This document shows positions 19,810 to 28,200 of a stretch of 64,000 bases of DNA, piece after piece. The stretch is taken from contig NZ_BMRC01000025.1 of the NCBI RefSeq assembly GCF_014648435.1, forward strand, positions 62,001-126,000. The letters are read 5' to 3'. Position numbers and translations under genes: made by a program. The stretch's first letter is position 1; every line of letters begins with the position of its first letter. Below the pieces are notes generated by a model. That model was not told the DNA's origin, made no database searches, and saw only the letters and a program-made list of their open reading frames with translations. The DNA comes from Nonomuraea spiralis. GTDB lineage: Bacteria; Actinomycetota; Actinomycetes; Streptosporangiales; Streptosporangiaceae.

Positions 19810-20457
19810 CTACTGTCGCAGGCCCTTTTCGATGAGGTCGATCAGGTCGTGCACGGCTGGATCGGCGAGTTCGTCGGGTAGTCCGCGCAGGGGGCCGTCG
19901 ATGAGCAGGACCGCCAGGCCGTGGACGCATGACCAGACCAGGAACTCGGCTCCTGGGCGGCGTTCGGGGGACATCAGGCCGCAGGAGACCAGGTCGTCCA
20001 GGGCGGCGCCGAGCAGTTGGAACGGGGTCAGGCCGCCTTGTCCGGCGGAGGCGGCGACCTGGGCCTGGGTCATGTCGCCGGGGACGTAGAAGGTGACGCG
20101 GAACAGGCCGGGTTCGGTGCGGGCGAAGCGCAGGTAGCCGGTGCCGACGGCGCGGAAGCGGGCCAGGGCGGTCCGGGCCGGGTCGTCGGTCGGATCGAGG
20201 GCGGCGAGGTCCTCCTCCATGGCGTGGGCGAGTTCGGCCATGGCATGGAGTGAGACCGCCTGCACCAGGGCGTCGCGGTTGGGGAAGTGCCGGTAGGCGG
20301 CGTTGGGGGCGACGCCGGCCTGCCGGGTGACCTCGCGCAGGGTGATCGCGTCCGGGCCTCCGGCGCGGGCCAGTTCGGTGCCCACCTCCAGGAGCGCCTG
20401 ATGCAGGTTGCCGTGGCGATAGGTGTCGCGGGTGGGTTTGCCGGGGCGCTCGGGCAT
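19810..20457 (-). CDS. TetR-family transcriptional regulator
   Basis: A 215-residue regulator with a TetR DNA-binding domain at about 13-62 (RHGNLHQALLEVGTEL, ITLREVTRQAGVAPNAAYRH) and a C-terminal WHG-type ligand-binding domain. It is divergent from a three-gene operon. Two 17-bp palindromes and a third inverted repeat lie in the 109-bp gap, so autoregulation and repression of the operon are both likely. Confidence 0.93.
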   Translation of the reverse strand: MPERPGKPTRDTYRHGNLHQALLEVGTELARAGGPDAITLREVTRQAGVAPNAAYRHFPNRDALVQAVSLHAMAELAHAMEEDLAALDPTDDPARTALARFRAVGTGYLRFARTEPGLFRVTFYVPGDMTQAQVAASAGQGGLTPFQLLGAALDDLVSCGLMSPERRPGAEFLVWSCVHGLAVLLIDGPLRGLPDELADPAVHDLIDLIEKGLRQ

Positions 20458-20472
20458 GACCGGAACCTCTCA

Positions 20473-20489
20473 TGTGGACGGCGTCCACA
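20473..20489. promoter_or_regulatory. TetR operator, copy 1
   Basis: TGTGGACGGCGTCCACA is a perfect inverted repeat with seven-base arms around GGC. It is 15 bases upstream of the tetR start. Confidence 0.8.
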
Positions 20490-20491
20490 AA

Positions 20492-20504
20492 AGTATGCCA
20501 TACT
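20492..20504. promoter_or_regulatory. AT-richer inverted repeat between the TetR operators
   Basis: AGTATGCCATACT has six-base arms around a central C. TATGCC/CATACT may supply the -10 elements of the two divergent promoters, or it may be a separate site. Confidence 0.4.
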
Positions 20505-20519
20505 CCTCTCGCATCCAGA

Positions 20520-20536
20520 TGTGGATGCCGTCCACA
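20520..20536. promoter_or_regulatory. TetR operator, copy 2
   Basis: TGTGGATGCCGTCCACA differs from copy 1 at two positions; the outer arms are intact. The centres are 47 bp apart. It is 30 bases upstream of the reductase start. Confidence 0.78.
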
Positions 20537-20566
20537 TATTGTTTTACCTGGTCAGGAGTTCGTGAA

Positions 20567-21106
20567 ATGAGCCGGAAGATCGTAGCTGGACTGTTCGTCT
20601 CGCTGGACGGCGTGGTGGAGGCACCGGAACGATGGCACTTCCCGTACCTGAGCGAGGAGATGGGCGCGGCGGTGGGCGGCATGTACGCCGAGGCCGACAC
20701 GCTGCTGATGGGCCGGGTCACCTACGAGGCGTTCGCCGCGGTGTGGCCGCACCAGAACGGGGAACTGGCCGAGGCGATCAACGGCATCGCCAAGGTCGTG
20801 GCCTCCACCACCCTGACCCAGATCACCTGGAACAACTCCACGCTGATCGAGGGGGACCCGGTCGCGGCGGTCAAGGAACTCAAGGACCAGCCCGGCGGCA
20901 CGATCACGCTGTCGGGCAGCATCAGCCTGGTCCGCACCCTGCTGGCAGCCGGTCTGCTGGACGAACTGCGGCTCCTGGTCCACCCCCTGGTCGTCGGCAC
21001 CGGCATGCGCCTGTTCCCTGAGGGCACCCCGCCGGTCCCGCTGGAACTGGCCCGGTCGGCCACCTTCACCAACGGCGTCCTCGACCTGACCTACCGGCCC
21101 GCCTGA
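20567..21106 (+). CDS. Dihydrofolate reductase-like / RibD C-terminal domain reductase
   Basis: A 179-residue stand-alone RibD-C fold protein: RKIVAGLFVSLDGVVEAPER at the N-terminus, LLMGRVTYEAFAAVWP, KVVASTTL and a GSISLVRTLLAAGLLDELRL segment. Proteins of this type bind NADPH; the substrate is usually unknown and they are not classical folate enzymes. CAGGAG lies eight bases before the ATG. It is the first gene of an operon with an alpha/beta hydrolase and a DUF4287 protein, under the TetR palindromes. Confidence 0.9.
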   Translation: MSRKIVAGLFVSLDGVVEAPERWHFPYLSEEMGAAVGGMYAEADTLLMGRVTYEAFAAVWPHQNGELAEAINGIAKVVASTTLTQITWNNSTLIEGDPVAAVKELKDQPGGTITLSGSISLVRTLLAAGLLDELRLLVHPLVVGTGMRLFPEGTPPVPLELARSATFTNGVLDLTYRPA

Positions 21107-21147
21107 TCCCCTTCTGATCCACCCTCACCGACCGAGAACGGAACCCC

Positions 21148-22008
21148 ATGAACGACGTCCAGATCAAGACCGAGACCAAGACGTTCCAGGTGCCCGGCGC
21201 GCGTCTGCACTACGAGGTGCGGGGCTCCGGACCGCTCCTGCTGATGATCCCCGGCGCCCCCGCCGACGCCGGGACGCTCACCGCGCTGGCAACCATGCTG
21301 GCCGACCGCTACACCGTGGTCACCTACGACCAGCGCGGCCTGTCCCGCAGTCCCCTGACCGGGCCACCCGCCGACACCGACGTCACGGTCTTCGCCGCCG
21401 ACGCCTCCCGGCTGCTGGCCGCCCTGACCGACGAACCCGCCTACGTGCTGGGCAACAGCGGCGGCGCGCTCACCGCCCTGGAACTGGCGGCCCGCCACCC
21501 CGAGCAGGTGCGCGCCCTCGTCGTGCACGAGCCGCCGCTCCCGGAACTACTGCCCGACCACGACCGGTGGCGGGCGGCGTTCCAGGACGTTCACGACACC
21601 TACCGCGACCACGGCGCCGGCGCGGCGATGGGCAAGTTCATCGCCACCGTCGACGGACCGGACGCCCCGCCGCCCGCGATGCCCGATCCTTCCCAGATGC
21701 CGCCCGAAGCGCTGGAGATGATGGGCCGTATCCAGGGCAACCTCGACTACTTCCTGAGCCACGTCCTGCTGCCCGTGCTGCGCTACGAGCCGGACGTCAC
21801 CGCGCTGCGCTCCGGTTCCGTTCCGATCTCCGTCGGCGTCGGGGCCGCCTCCGGCGACGGCGTTCCCGCCCTGTCGGCCAAGGCGCTGGCCGACCGGCTC
21901 GGCACTGTGCCGCTGGCGTTCCCCGGCGACCATCAGGGCCTGGCGATGGACCCTTTCACCAGCGCCGACATCATCCACACCCAACTCACCCGTACGGCAC
22001 AGGTCTGA
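21148..22008 (+). CDS. Alpha/beta hydrolase
   Basis: A 286-residue alpha/beta hydrolase. The nucleophile elbow is GNSGGAL with Ser104, the oxyanion region is MIPGAPADAG, a YDQRGLSRS strand-loop is present, and the catalytic histidine is probably in FPGDHQGLA near the C-terminus. No signal peptide is seen, so it acts in the cytoplasm. It sits 41 bp after the reductase gene in the TetR-controlled operon. Substrate unknown. Confidence 0.9.
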   Translation: MNDVQIKTETKTFQVPGARLHYEVRGSGPLLLMIPGAPADAGTLTALATMLADRYTVVTYDQRGLSRSPLTGPPADTDVTVFAADASRLLAALTDEPAYVLGNSGGALTALELAARHPEQVRALVVHEPPLPELLPDHDRWRAAFQDVHDTYRDHGAGAAMGKFIATVDGPDAPPPAMPDPSQMPPEALEMMGRIQGNLDYFLSHVLLPVLRYEPDVTALRSGSVPISVGVGAASGDGVPALSAKALADRLGTVPLAFPGDHQGLAMDPFTSADIIHTQLTRTAQV

Positions 22009-22038
22009 CCCTCATCAGCAGAAACGGAGCTTCAGAAC

Positions 22039-22248
22039 ATGACCGCACCCGCCAAGGGCAACCCCGCCAGCTACTTCCCCTCGATCGAGACCCGGTACGG
22101 GCGTCCCGTCCAGGACTGGATCGACCTCATCAACACCTCGCCCCTGACCAAGCACATGGAACTGGTCGCCTGGCTCAAGACCGAGCACGGACTGGGCCAC
22201 GGCCACGCCAACGCCCTGGTCGCCCACACCCTCGCCAACCGCACGTAG
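22039..22248 (+). CDS. DUF4287 domain protein, small
   Basis: A 69-residue protein reading YFPSIETRYGRPVQDWIDLI and MELVAWLKTEHGLGHGHANA, the hallmarks of DUF4287. The family's function is unknown. It is the third gene of the TetR-controlled operon, 30 bp after the hydrolase gene, with GGAG before the ATG. Confidence 0.85.
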   Translation: MTAPAKGNPASYFPSIETRYGRPVQDWIDLINTSPLTKHMELVAWLKTEHGLGHGHANALVAHTLANRT

Positions 22249-22289
22249 GCAGGCGGTCAGCTCGGCGCCCATGAACGCTTTGAGGTGTA

Positions 22290-22758
22290 GTCGAACGCCG
22301 ACTACGTTGATCCGACATCGGTCGAAGCCGTCCTCCCCGCCGTCTGGTCAACGACGGCATGCTCCTCCACAACGGCGGAGCGCTACGAACCAGCGACCGC
22401 GCCTACCTCAACCTGCACCGCCCAGGGGTCGCCCGCGCCTTTCTCGTCGACGAGAACCCCTCCAACCGCTCCTTCCAGCTGCGGGTCCTGGCGAAGTTCG
22501 GCTACGTCGAACGCGTACCCGGGCCGGACTGGACGCGACCGGCCCTGGCGGCTCGTCGACATCGAGCAAGTCCGGGACTCCGGGCAACCGGACGAGGACA
22601 GCCACTCCCGTGCCGGAGCCGTGGAAAGGCAAGCCGGCGAGCGGCTCATCACTCCGTACACCGAACGTTGGCAGAACCGGATACGCGCCCGGCCAGGGGG
22701 GCGCCCCATCCGGCCCTTCCACAACACCTATCTCCCGCCGAACCCGGACCAGCCGTGA
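22290..22758 (+). pseudogene. Frameshifted gene of unknown function
   Basis: Protein-like sequence is split between frames. One frame gives LVNDGMLLHNGGALRTSD followed by RAFLVDENPSNRSFQLRVL and AKFGYVERV; after about position 22540 the sense continues in another frame as WRLVDIEQVRDSGQPDED, then LITPYTERWQNRIRARPGG, ending at the stop 22756-22758. Neither half has a complete start-to-stop gene of its own. A frameshift in a formerly intact gene explains this. I do not recognise the family. Confidence 0.5.
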
Positions 22759-22805
22759 GGGGCGCACTGGCCAGCACGCCGTATCTGGCTAGGGGACCCG
22801 GACGC

Positions 22806-23330
22806 CTACGGCCGGCGGCCGGCGGCAGGCGGGATCGACGGCACCTGGCCGAGGTGGATGGCGGCGTGCCAGTACGCCGGATTCCCGGGCACGGTCCACA
22901 CCCTCTGCGTCACCGCTCCGAGCCCGGGTGAGTCCCAGGACTCCTCGCCGAACCGGCTCAGGTCCGCCACGATCGCGTCGTGCACCGACGCGGACCGGTG
23001 CAGGAGCAGCGAGGCCGGAAGATGCCGGCCCGCTTCCACGCCGCCGATGTTCAGCGCCCGCCCGACGGCGGGGTCCTCCCAGCGGGGGTCGAGGCTCCAG
23101 TGTTGCCGGCCAGCGGCGGCTTCCGTCAGCACTGCCAGGTTGATCTCTTCCCACATCAGGACATGAGCGATGAGGTCGTGCAGGGAACGGCAGAAGTCGC
23201 CGAGCGGGCCCGAATCCACCAGGTAGTCGGCGTCGAGCTGCTCCTCGGTCAGGCCGGTGACGCGGGCGAGGAGGATGTCCCGATCGGCACGCAGGCGGCC
23301 GATCGCCTCCCCCGGAGACAAGATCGTCAC
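22806..23330 (-). CDS. DinB / maleylpyruvate-isomerase-like four-helix protein
   Basis: A 174-residue protein starting at a GTG with GGGAG upstream. It has the helical pattern and histidines of the DinB/MDMPI superfamily: LHDLIAHVLMWEEINLAVL and, near the end, NPAYWHAAIHLGQV. Members bind a metal through three histidines and often use mycothiol or another low-molecular thiol. The ArsR-type gene lies upstream on the same strand, 88 bp away. The exact reaction is unknown. Confidence 0.65.
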   Translation of the reverse strand: MTILSPGEAIGRLRADRDILLARVTGLTEEQLDADYLVDSGPLGDFCRSLHDLIAHVLMWEEINLAVLTEAAAGRQHWSLDPRWEDPAVGRALNIGGVEAGRHLPASLLLHRSASVHDAIVADLSRFGEESWDSPGLGAVTQRVWTVPGNPAYWHAAIHLGQVPSIPPAAGRRP

Positions 23331-23418
23331 AGTGGTTCTCCCTCTTTGAGCGGTTGGAGGGACTTCAGCACCCTTGCGACCGTCCGGCCAGCGGACTGAC
23401 GAATCCGATCAATCGTGC

Positions 23419-24462
23419 TCAGCGCAGCAGCAGCGACAACACATCCTTGCCGAGCTCCTCCAGGACGCCCGCGGCGAGCTGGTATCGCACGAACCGTCCC
23501 TGCCGGGTCGTGGTGGCAAGTCCCGCCGCGGCCAGGGCGCGTAGATGCCGGTTCACCTGGGTCGGGTCCACGTTCCACAACATCGCGATCTCGCCGGCCG
23601 TCCGCGGTTCGGTCGCGATCGCTCTGGCGACCTCCAGGCGGCCCTGGTGGGCGAGGGCCTCGAGCCGTCGCCGTACCGTGGCGGCGGAGGGCACGGGGAG
23701 GCCGGGGTCGACGGGATGGAGGAGAACAAGCGGCCGGCCGGGCACGTCGGCCACGTACAGGTGGGGGCGGATGAACGTGCTGGGCGCCACGACGAGCCCG
23801 CGCCGGGACACGTCATGACGGGCGGCCTGGACCTTCGCGATGCGTACGGCGACCCCGCCCGGGGCCATCTCCATCGAGGGGTCGAGAGCGGCGAGCGCCG
23901 GCCCGGGCCCTTGCAGGGACACCATGTCGGCGAAGCGTCGCGCCCGCCCGGCCAGCACCGGCCGGATCCGCGTCCACTCGGCCTCGAACCACTCCTGCCG
24001 GCTGCGACGCAAGAACGAGAGAAAGTCCCCGGCCGCGTCCCGCGGGCGCCTGACGAGCGCTTCGACCCGGGCCGCCACCGCCGGATCTCGCGCGCGCGAC
24101 CACTGGAGCGCGACCTGCGTGTCGCCCGAGGGGGCGATCGGCCGCAGCAGCTGCCCGGCCAGCTCCTGGACGGGCATGGCACACAGTTGTTCGAGCCGGT
24201 CGTCGAAGCTCTCCGCCGGGGGTGCGGGGGTGACGAACGGCGTCGCCCTGATGGCCTGCGCCGTCCACCACCACGATCGTGTCCATGCCGCCAGGCGAGG
24301 GCTCATCGCCGTGAGGATCTTCGCCGCCCAGTCCTCCAGGCCGTGATGACCGGGGTCACGCAGGACGTGCAACGCCGAGCCGAATTCGGTCATCGCCGAC
24401 ACCGCCGGCAGCAGAACCCCTGCCTGCGCGCATCGGTCGAGACCGGTGATCACTGTGGGCAT
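23419..24462 (-). CDS. ArsR-like winged-helix regulator with N-terminal DUF5937-type domain
   Basis: A 347-residue protein like that at 18629-19612. The long N-terminal domain includes MTEFGSALHVLRDPGHHGLE; the C-terminal winged helix is EPRTAGEIAMLWNVDPTQVN with RHLRALAAAGL. I choose the ATG at 24462; an upstream GTG at 24501 would add 13 residues. It may control the DinB-like gene downstream. Confidence 0.83.
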   Translation of the reverse strand: MPTVITGLDRCAQAGVLLPAVSAMTEFGSALHVLRDPGHHGLEDWAAKILTAMSPRLAAWTRSWWWTAQAIRATPFVTPAPPAESFDDRLEQLCAMPVQELAGQLLRPIAPSGDTQVALQWSRARDPAVAARVEALVRRPRDAAGDFLSFLRRSRQEWFEAEWTRIRPVLAGRARRFADMVSLQGPGPALAALDPSMEMAPGGVAVRIAKVQAARHDVSRRGLVVAPSTFIRPHLYVADVPGRPLVLLHPVDPGLPVPSAATVRRRLEALAHQGRLEVARAIATEPRTAGEIAMLWNVDPTQVNRHLRALAAAGLATTTRQGRFVRYQLAAGVLEELGKDVLSLLLR

Positions 24463-24540
24463 GGACCCGATCCCATCACCCCGCACCGTACGACGTGCCA
24501 CGGACAGGTGGATCGCGGCACACCTGACCGCGCCGGCGGG

Positions 24541-24780
24541 CTACTTCCTCAGCCAGAGCATGTAGAACGGGCTGTCCCAGCGGCAGTCGTACTCCTTGTA
24601 GCCCTTCGTGACGAGCAGGGTGGTCCCCGCCGAGACGCAGTTCTGAAGGGTGCGGTACGCCTGGTACGGGGCCCAGCCCGTAGCCGTGGCGCCGGCCGGA
24701 GCCGCGGTGGCGAGGGTGCCGGCGGCGAGGGTGGCGGCCATGGCCAGTGTCACGCCGAACCGTGCGGACTTCTGTCGCAT
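24541..24780 (-). CDS. Small secreted two-cysteine protein
   Basis: A 79-residue preprotein. A Sec signal peptide ends at about ATAAPAGA-TA, leaving some 46 residues with exactly two cysteines (QNCVSAGTTLLVTKGY and EYDCRWDSPFY) and an end in MLWLRK. The cysteines should form a disulfide outside the cell. No known domain is recognised. The mature part resembles the protein at 61489-61734 in cysteine spacing and ending, and may belong to the same family. The DNA upstream is unusually AT-rich, a likely promoter. Confidence 0.75.
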   Translation of the reverse strand: MRQKSARFGVTLAMAATLAAGTLATAAPAGATATGWAPYQAYRTLQNCVSAGTTLLVTKGYKEYDCRWDSPFYMLWLRK

Positions 24781-25009
24781 ATGTGGTCCTTCCTCGTGGA
24801 CGGCGGCGCACGCGCCGCCGTAATGATCATTCCACCGTAGCGCTTGTTGATCTATAAGGGGGCGTTTTTGTAGATCTTGTTCCCTTCCTCCCGTGTGCGA
24901 AGAAAGGGGGCAATGCGCTGTCACTCCAGGTCGGTGACCGGATTCAGGCCGGCAGACAGCGGGGCCGGTGACCGAGCTGTGCAGGAACCTCGCGTACAGA
25001 GGCCACTGG

Positions 25010-25978
25010 TCAGCTCCACCAGTCCCGTTCGGGAAGCCTGAGCCACATGTCAGGTTGCTCCGTGAGCGATCGGGCGTCGGCCGGTCGCAGGCCCGCGCCG
25101 GCGAAGCAGTACGCCACTGCCCGGCGGTGATAGAGGTAGGCGGCGAGGATGTCCTGCGCGGAGTCGTCGGCGGAGACGGAGCCTCCGCCGGGATGGGTGT
25201 CCCACTCCTCGATGGCGCCGTCACGGGCGACCGCTCCCTGGTTGCCGCTCTTGGGATTGGCGAACAGGCCGTAGCAGACAGAACCGACCGACAGGCGCTC
25301 CATGACGCCGGGCGTGGACGCGTTGTATCCGAACGGCTGGAAGACGACGCACCCCCCGGGTACGTCCGTGACGCCGATGACGGCCAGGCTGTTCTCGAAG
25401 TCCGCGAACGGATCTTCCAGCAGTTCTTCGACGTCGTCGTCATCAACCGGTACGGCCTCCAGTCGCCGGGCCGCCTCGGCGGCGGTGATGCCCGCCGCAC
25501 AGCCGAGGCTGAATCCGTCGTCCTCCGGGCGGCCCAACACGTTGATCAGTTGCTTGGCGGTGGCCACGGCGGCGGTCTCGGCGGCCGACAGGCCGGTCTG
25601 TCCGACAGGAAGAGTGAACAGATCAGGGGTCGGGGTGGCCAGGCTGAGCCGTCCTGGGGACCAGCCGTTCATCATCGGCCGCCACGGGTCGGCTCCGGCG
25701 GCGACCAGGCTGCGGGCGTTGCCGGGACGGTTGTTGAAGACGGCCTCCCAGAGGGCGGTACGGCCCTCGTGTTCGGCATCGACGTCATCGACGCGCCGGG
25801 ACAGCTCGGTGATCACCTCAGGGGAACCATGTTCGGCGGCGGCGTGCAGCGGTCGTCCATGGATGAACACGCCCGTGTTGGGGTCGGCGCCCGCGTCGAG
25901 CCGGGAGCGGATCACGCTGAGGTTCGTCCAGCTTTCCCAGTCGATGCCGGACCATCCGGTTTCGTCGTCGGCGACCAT
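25010..25978 (-). CDS. Ankyrin-repeat protein with C-terminal DUF6461-like domain
   Basis: A 322-residue protein. Residues 20-105 hold two to three ankyrin repeats (LDAGADPNTGVFIHGRPLHA, AEHGSPEVITELSRR, GRTALWEAVFNN). The C-terminal half contains SLAVIGVTDVPGGCVVFQPFG and later cysteine- and tryptophan-containing motifs resembling DUF6461. Such actinomycete proteins are often found with toxin-immunity or phage-defence genes, but nothing here proves that. It is encoded after the RiPP genes on the same strand, 105 bp downstream. Confidence 0.7.
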   Translation of the reverse strand: MVADDETGWSGIDWESWTNLSVIRSRLDAGADPNTGVFIHGRPLHAAAEHGSPEVITELSRRVDDVDAEHEGRTALWEAVFNNRPGNARSLVAAGADPWRPMMNGWSPGRLSLATPTPDLFTLPVGQTGLSAAETAAVATAKQLINVLGRPEDDGFSLGCAAGITAAEAARRLEAVPVDDDDVEELLEDPFADFENSLAVIGVTDVPGGCVVFQPFGYNASTPGVMERLSVGSVCYGLFANPKSGNQGAVARDGAIEEWDTHPGGGSVSADDSAQDILAAYLYHRRAVAYCFAGAGLRPADARSLTEQPDMWLRLPERDWWS

Positions 25979-26083
25979 GACACTCCTTGAGGGACGTACG
26001 GGGTGGACGAATGCCGATCATGGCGTAGAGCTCCGACAATTCGGCCCCGGTACGGGATCTCCCCAGGAGGAGAGCGGGTGGGG

Positions 26084-27166
26084 TCAGGAACGTGCCCAGG
26101 CCGTGGCCTTTTCGACGGGTGAGACGTCGTACTCGGCCTCGACCGCTGCCGCGATCAGGTGGCAGAACAGGTAGCGCTGCAGCGGCGCGAGCCCGAGTCT
26201 GGCCAGGTGGCCGTAGAGCATGTTGATGGCCAGCCGGTGACCGAGGAACCAGTCGGAGCCGAGCACCTCGCTCTTGTACCGTCCGGTGGCCAGCAGGATC
26301 TCGTGGAAGTCGATGGGGTGGAGCTGGCGCATCTCGGGTTCGGGCGCGGCGGCGTCGAGGTCGATCTTCTTGTCGCGGATGAGGGGCGCGGCGATGGCCT
26401 TCCTGCGCTCGACGTAGTCGAGCCATTCGCGGACGTGCGGCGGGGTGCGGCCCTCGTCCACCTCGGCCACCCGGCGGCGTACCAGGGCGCGGAGCTGCCG
26501 TTCGTGCTCGCGGTACTTGGCCTCGAAGCCGGCGCGCACGCCGTCGCGGTCCACGCAGTAGGAGGCGAAGGCGTCGGCGTGGGAGCGGAAGGACATGTAC
26601 CCGCGCGAGATCGGCGGCACGCTGGTGTGCGCGAAGGCGATCATCAGGTCGAGGCTGAGCTGGAAGAGCGTCAGCTCGCCCCGGCGGATGGCGGCCAGCG
26701 TCCCGAACGCCATCCGGGTGCTCTCGGCGTGGTAGGAGTCGAGCAGGTCCCGCAGAGCAGGGCTGCCGAGAACGTGCAGGCGGTCCTCATACGGTTCGGT
26801 CTGGAGGGTGTTGTCCGGATACCACGGCCGCAGCGGGCCGTGATCGCTCTCCCGTACGGCGAGCGCCCGGTGGGCCTGCTCCAGCGCGGCCTCGTCCAGA
26901 ACCGCCCGGGAGGGGTGTTCGCGCAGGTAGCGGCCGAGCCGGTCGGTGGCCAGCGGCAGGATGTCCGCCTGCCAGGCGTCCTCGGGGGCCTGGAGGTTGA
27001 GTCGCAGGTGCGGCCCGCGCCGCCAATGACGTACGAAGTACGGTTGCCGCACCCGCTCCCCCAGTTCCTCCAGCAGCGGTCGCACGGCGTCGAGGATCAG
27101 CCCGTCCTGGTCGGTCTGGTAGTAGCGGACCTGGATGCTGTGCCAGGGGGTCGTGAGGTCGTTCAC
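26084..27166 (-). CDS. Thiopeptide-type domain protein, probable pyridine synthase ([4+2] cyclase)
   Basis: A 360-residue protein of the thiopeptide-type bacteriocin biosynthesis family (TIGR03891 fold). It begins with an SIQVRYYQTDQDGLILDAV segment and has RHWRRGPHLRLNL, the family signature. It lacks the E-x-Y-GG glutamate-elimination motif that its upstream neighbour has, and its middle (LHVLGSPALRDLLDSYHAES) resembles pyridine synthases such as TbtD/TclM. Such enzymes join two dehydroalanines by a formal [4+2] reaction and expel the leader peptide. Its GTG start overlaps the previous stop by four bases (GTGA). The precise reaction is inferred from context. Confidence 0.75.
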   Translation of the reverse strand: MNDLTTPWHSIQVRYYQTDQDGLILDAVRPLLEELGERVRQPYFVRHWRRGPHLRLNLQAPEDAWQADILPLATDRLGRYLREHPSRAVLDEAALEQAHRALAVRESDHGPLRPWYPDNTLQTEPYEDRLHVLGSPALRDLLDSYHAESTRMAFGTLAAIRRGELTLFQLSLDLMIAFAHTSVPPISRGYMSFRSHADAFASYCVDRDGVRAGFEAKYREHERQLRALVRRRVAEVDEGRTPPHVREWLDYVERRKAIAAPLIRDKKIDLDAAAPEPEMRQLHPIDFHEILLATGRYKSEVLGSDWFLGHRLAINMLYGHLARLGLAPLQRYLFCHLIAAAVEAEYDVSPVEKATAWARS

Positions 27167-28200
27167 CGGTGCTCCAGTTCGCGGTAGGTGGTGCCGACGA
27201 GGTGACGCAGGTGCGACTCCTGCGCGGGCGGCAGGCCGAGCCGGTTGCACAGCAGGTGGACGCAGCGCAGGAGGAGGATCAGCAGGTCGCCGCGCGGCCG
27301 GGTGGCGCCGGGGGGCACGAAGGTGGAATGTGCGGGTTCGGGGTTGAATCGGCCGGTGGTCTGGAGGTCCAGGACGCGGTGGCGCAGGGTGTCGATCGAG
27401 CGCCACCACGCGCCGAGCGGATCGCGGGCGGAGGGGTGTTCCTCGCCGGTGGCGATGCGGTGACTGCGCAGGAGCTGCGCGGCGAGCGCGGCCCGCTGCC
27501 CCGCAGAAGGCCCGGCCCGGCCGGAAAATCCGGCCCGGCCGGAAAATCCGGGCTGGTCGGAAAATCCGGGCTGGTCGGAAGGCGTGGGCTGGTCGGGCGC
27601 TTCCATAGGGGCGGACGGACGGTTTCGGGCGGTGGGGAGCGTACGGGCGAGGCGGGCGGGGTCCGGCTCCCAGGCCGCCAGGGCGAGCATCAGGGCGGCG
27701 ACGGCGAACCCGGCCCTGCGTCCGGGCCCGAGCTCGCCCTCCAGCAGCGCGAGCGCGATCCGGCTGGAGTCGCGGAAGTGCCGCTCGGCGGCCTCGACCC
27801 CGTCCGGTCCGCCGTACGTGCCGTACTCGGGGCGATAGGCGATGGCCTCCACGCCGTCGCCGACGCGTATCCGCCGGTCGTAGTGGAGGAGGTGCTCGGC
27901 TCTGGCGTACCGTTCGGCCGTGGCGGCGTACTGGCCGGGGTCCCAGGAGGCCGGCGAGGGGTGGGCGGCGAGATGCCGTTCCAGCGCCGCCGTGGCGCGC
28001 TCGGCCACCTCCTGCGGGCGGGCGGACGGCAGGAGCCGCAGCCGCAGGTGCGGCCCGCCCTCCCAGTAGCGCAGGAAGAAGTAGCCCGTCAGCAGGCCGT
28101 CGGCGGCGAGCGAGCGTACGAGTCCGCCGACCGCCTGCGTGATCAGCCGGTCGGTACCGCCCCGGTGGAAGGCGTGCAGCGAGATCCACGGCTCAGCCAT
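27163..28200 (-). CDS. LanB elimination-domain protein (split lantibiotic dehydratase, TbtC-like)
   Basis: A 345-residue stand-alone glutamate-elimination domain. Signature segments are FFLRYWEGGPHLRLRL (41-56) and EYGTYGGPDGVEAAERHF (125-142) followed by DSS. In thiopeptide and class I lanthipeptide systems this domain removes glutamate from glutamylated Ser to give dehydroalanine. The middle contains a low-complexity insert (about 197-233) with repeats of a DQPGFS/GRAGFS hexapeptide, encoded by 18-bp tandem repeats. It overlaps the LanB gene upstream by eight bases. Confidence 0.85.
   Translation of the reverse strand: MAEPWISLHAFHRGGTDRLITQAVGGLVRSLAADGLLTGYFFLRYWEGGPHLRLRLLPSARPQEVAERATAALERHLAAHPSPASWDPGQYAATAERYARAEHLLHYDRRIRVGDGVEAIAYRPEYGTYGGPDGVEAAERHFRDSSRIALALLEGELGPGRRAGFAVAALMLALAAWEPDPARLARTLPTARNRPSAPMEAPDQPTPSDQPGFSDQPGFSGRAGFSGRAGPSAGQRAALAAQLLRSHRIATGEEHPSARDPLGAWWRSIDTLRHRVLDLQTTGRFNPEPAHSTFVPPGATRPRGDLLILLLRCVHLLCNRLGLPPAQESHLRHLVGTTYRELEHR
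27505..27594. repeat. Five-unit 18-bp tandem repeat inside the elimination-domain gene
   Basis: Three central units begin GGAAAATCC (27523, 27541, 27559), flanked by two degenerate ones. Each unit keeps the frame and adds six residues to a linker. Copy number could vary between strains. Confidence 0.85.
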
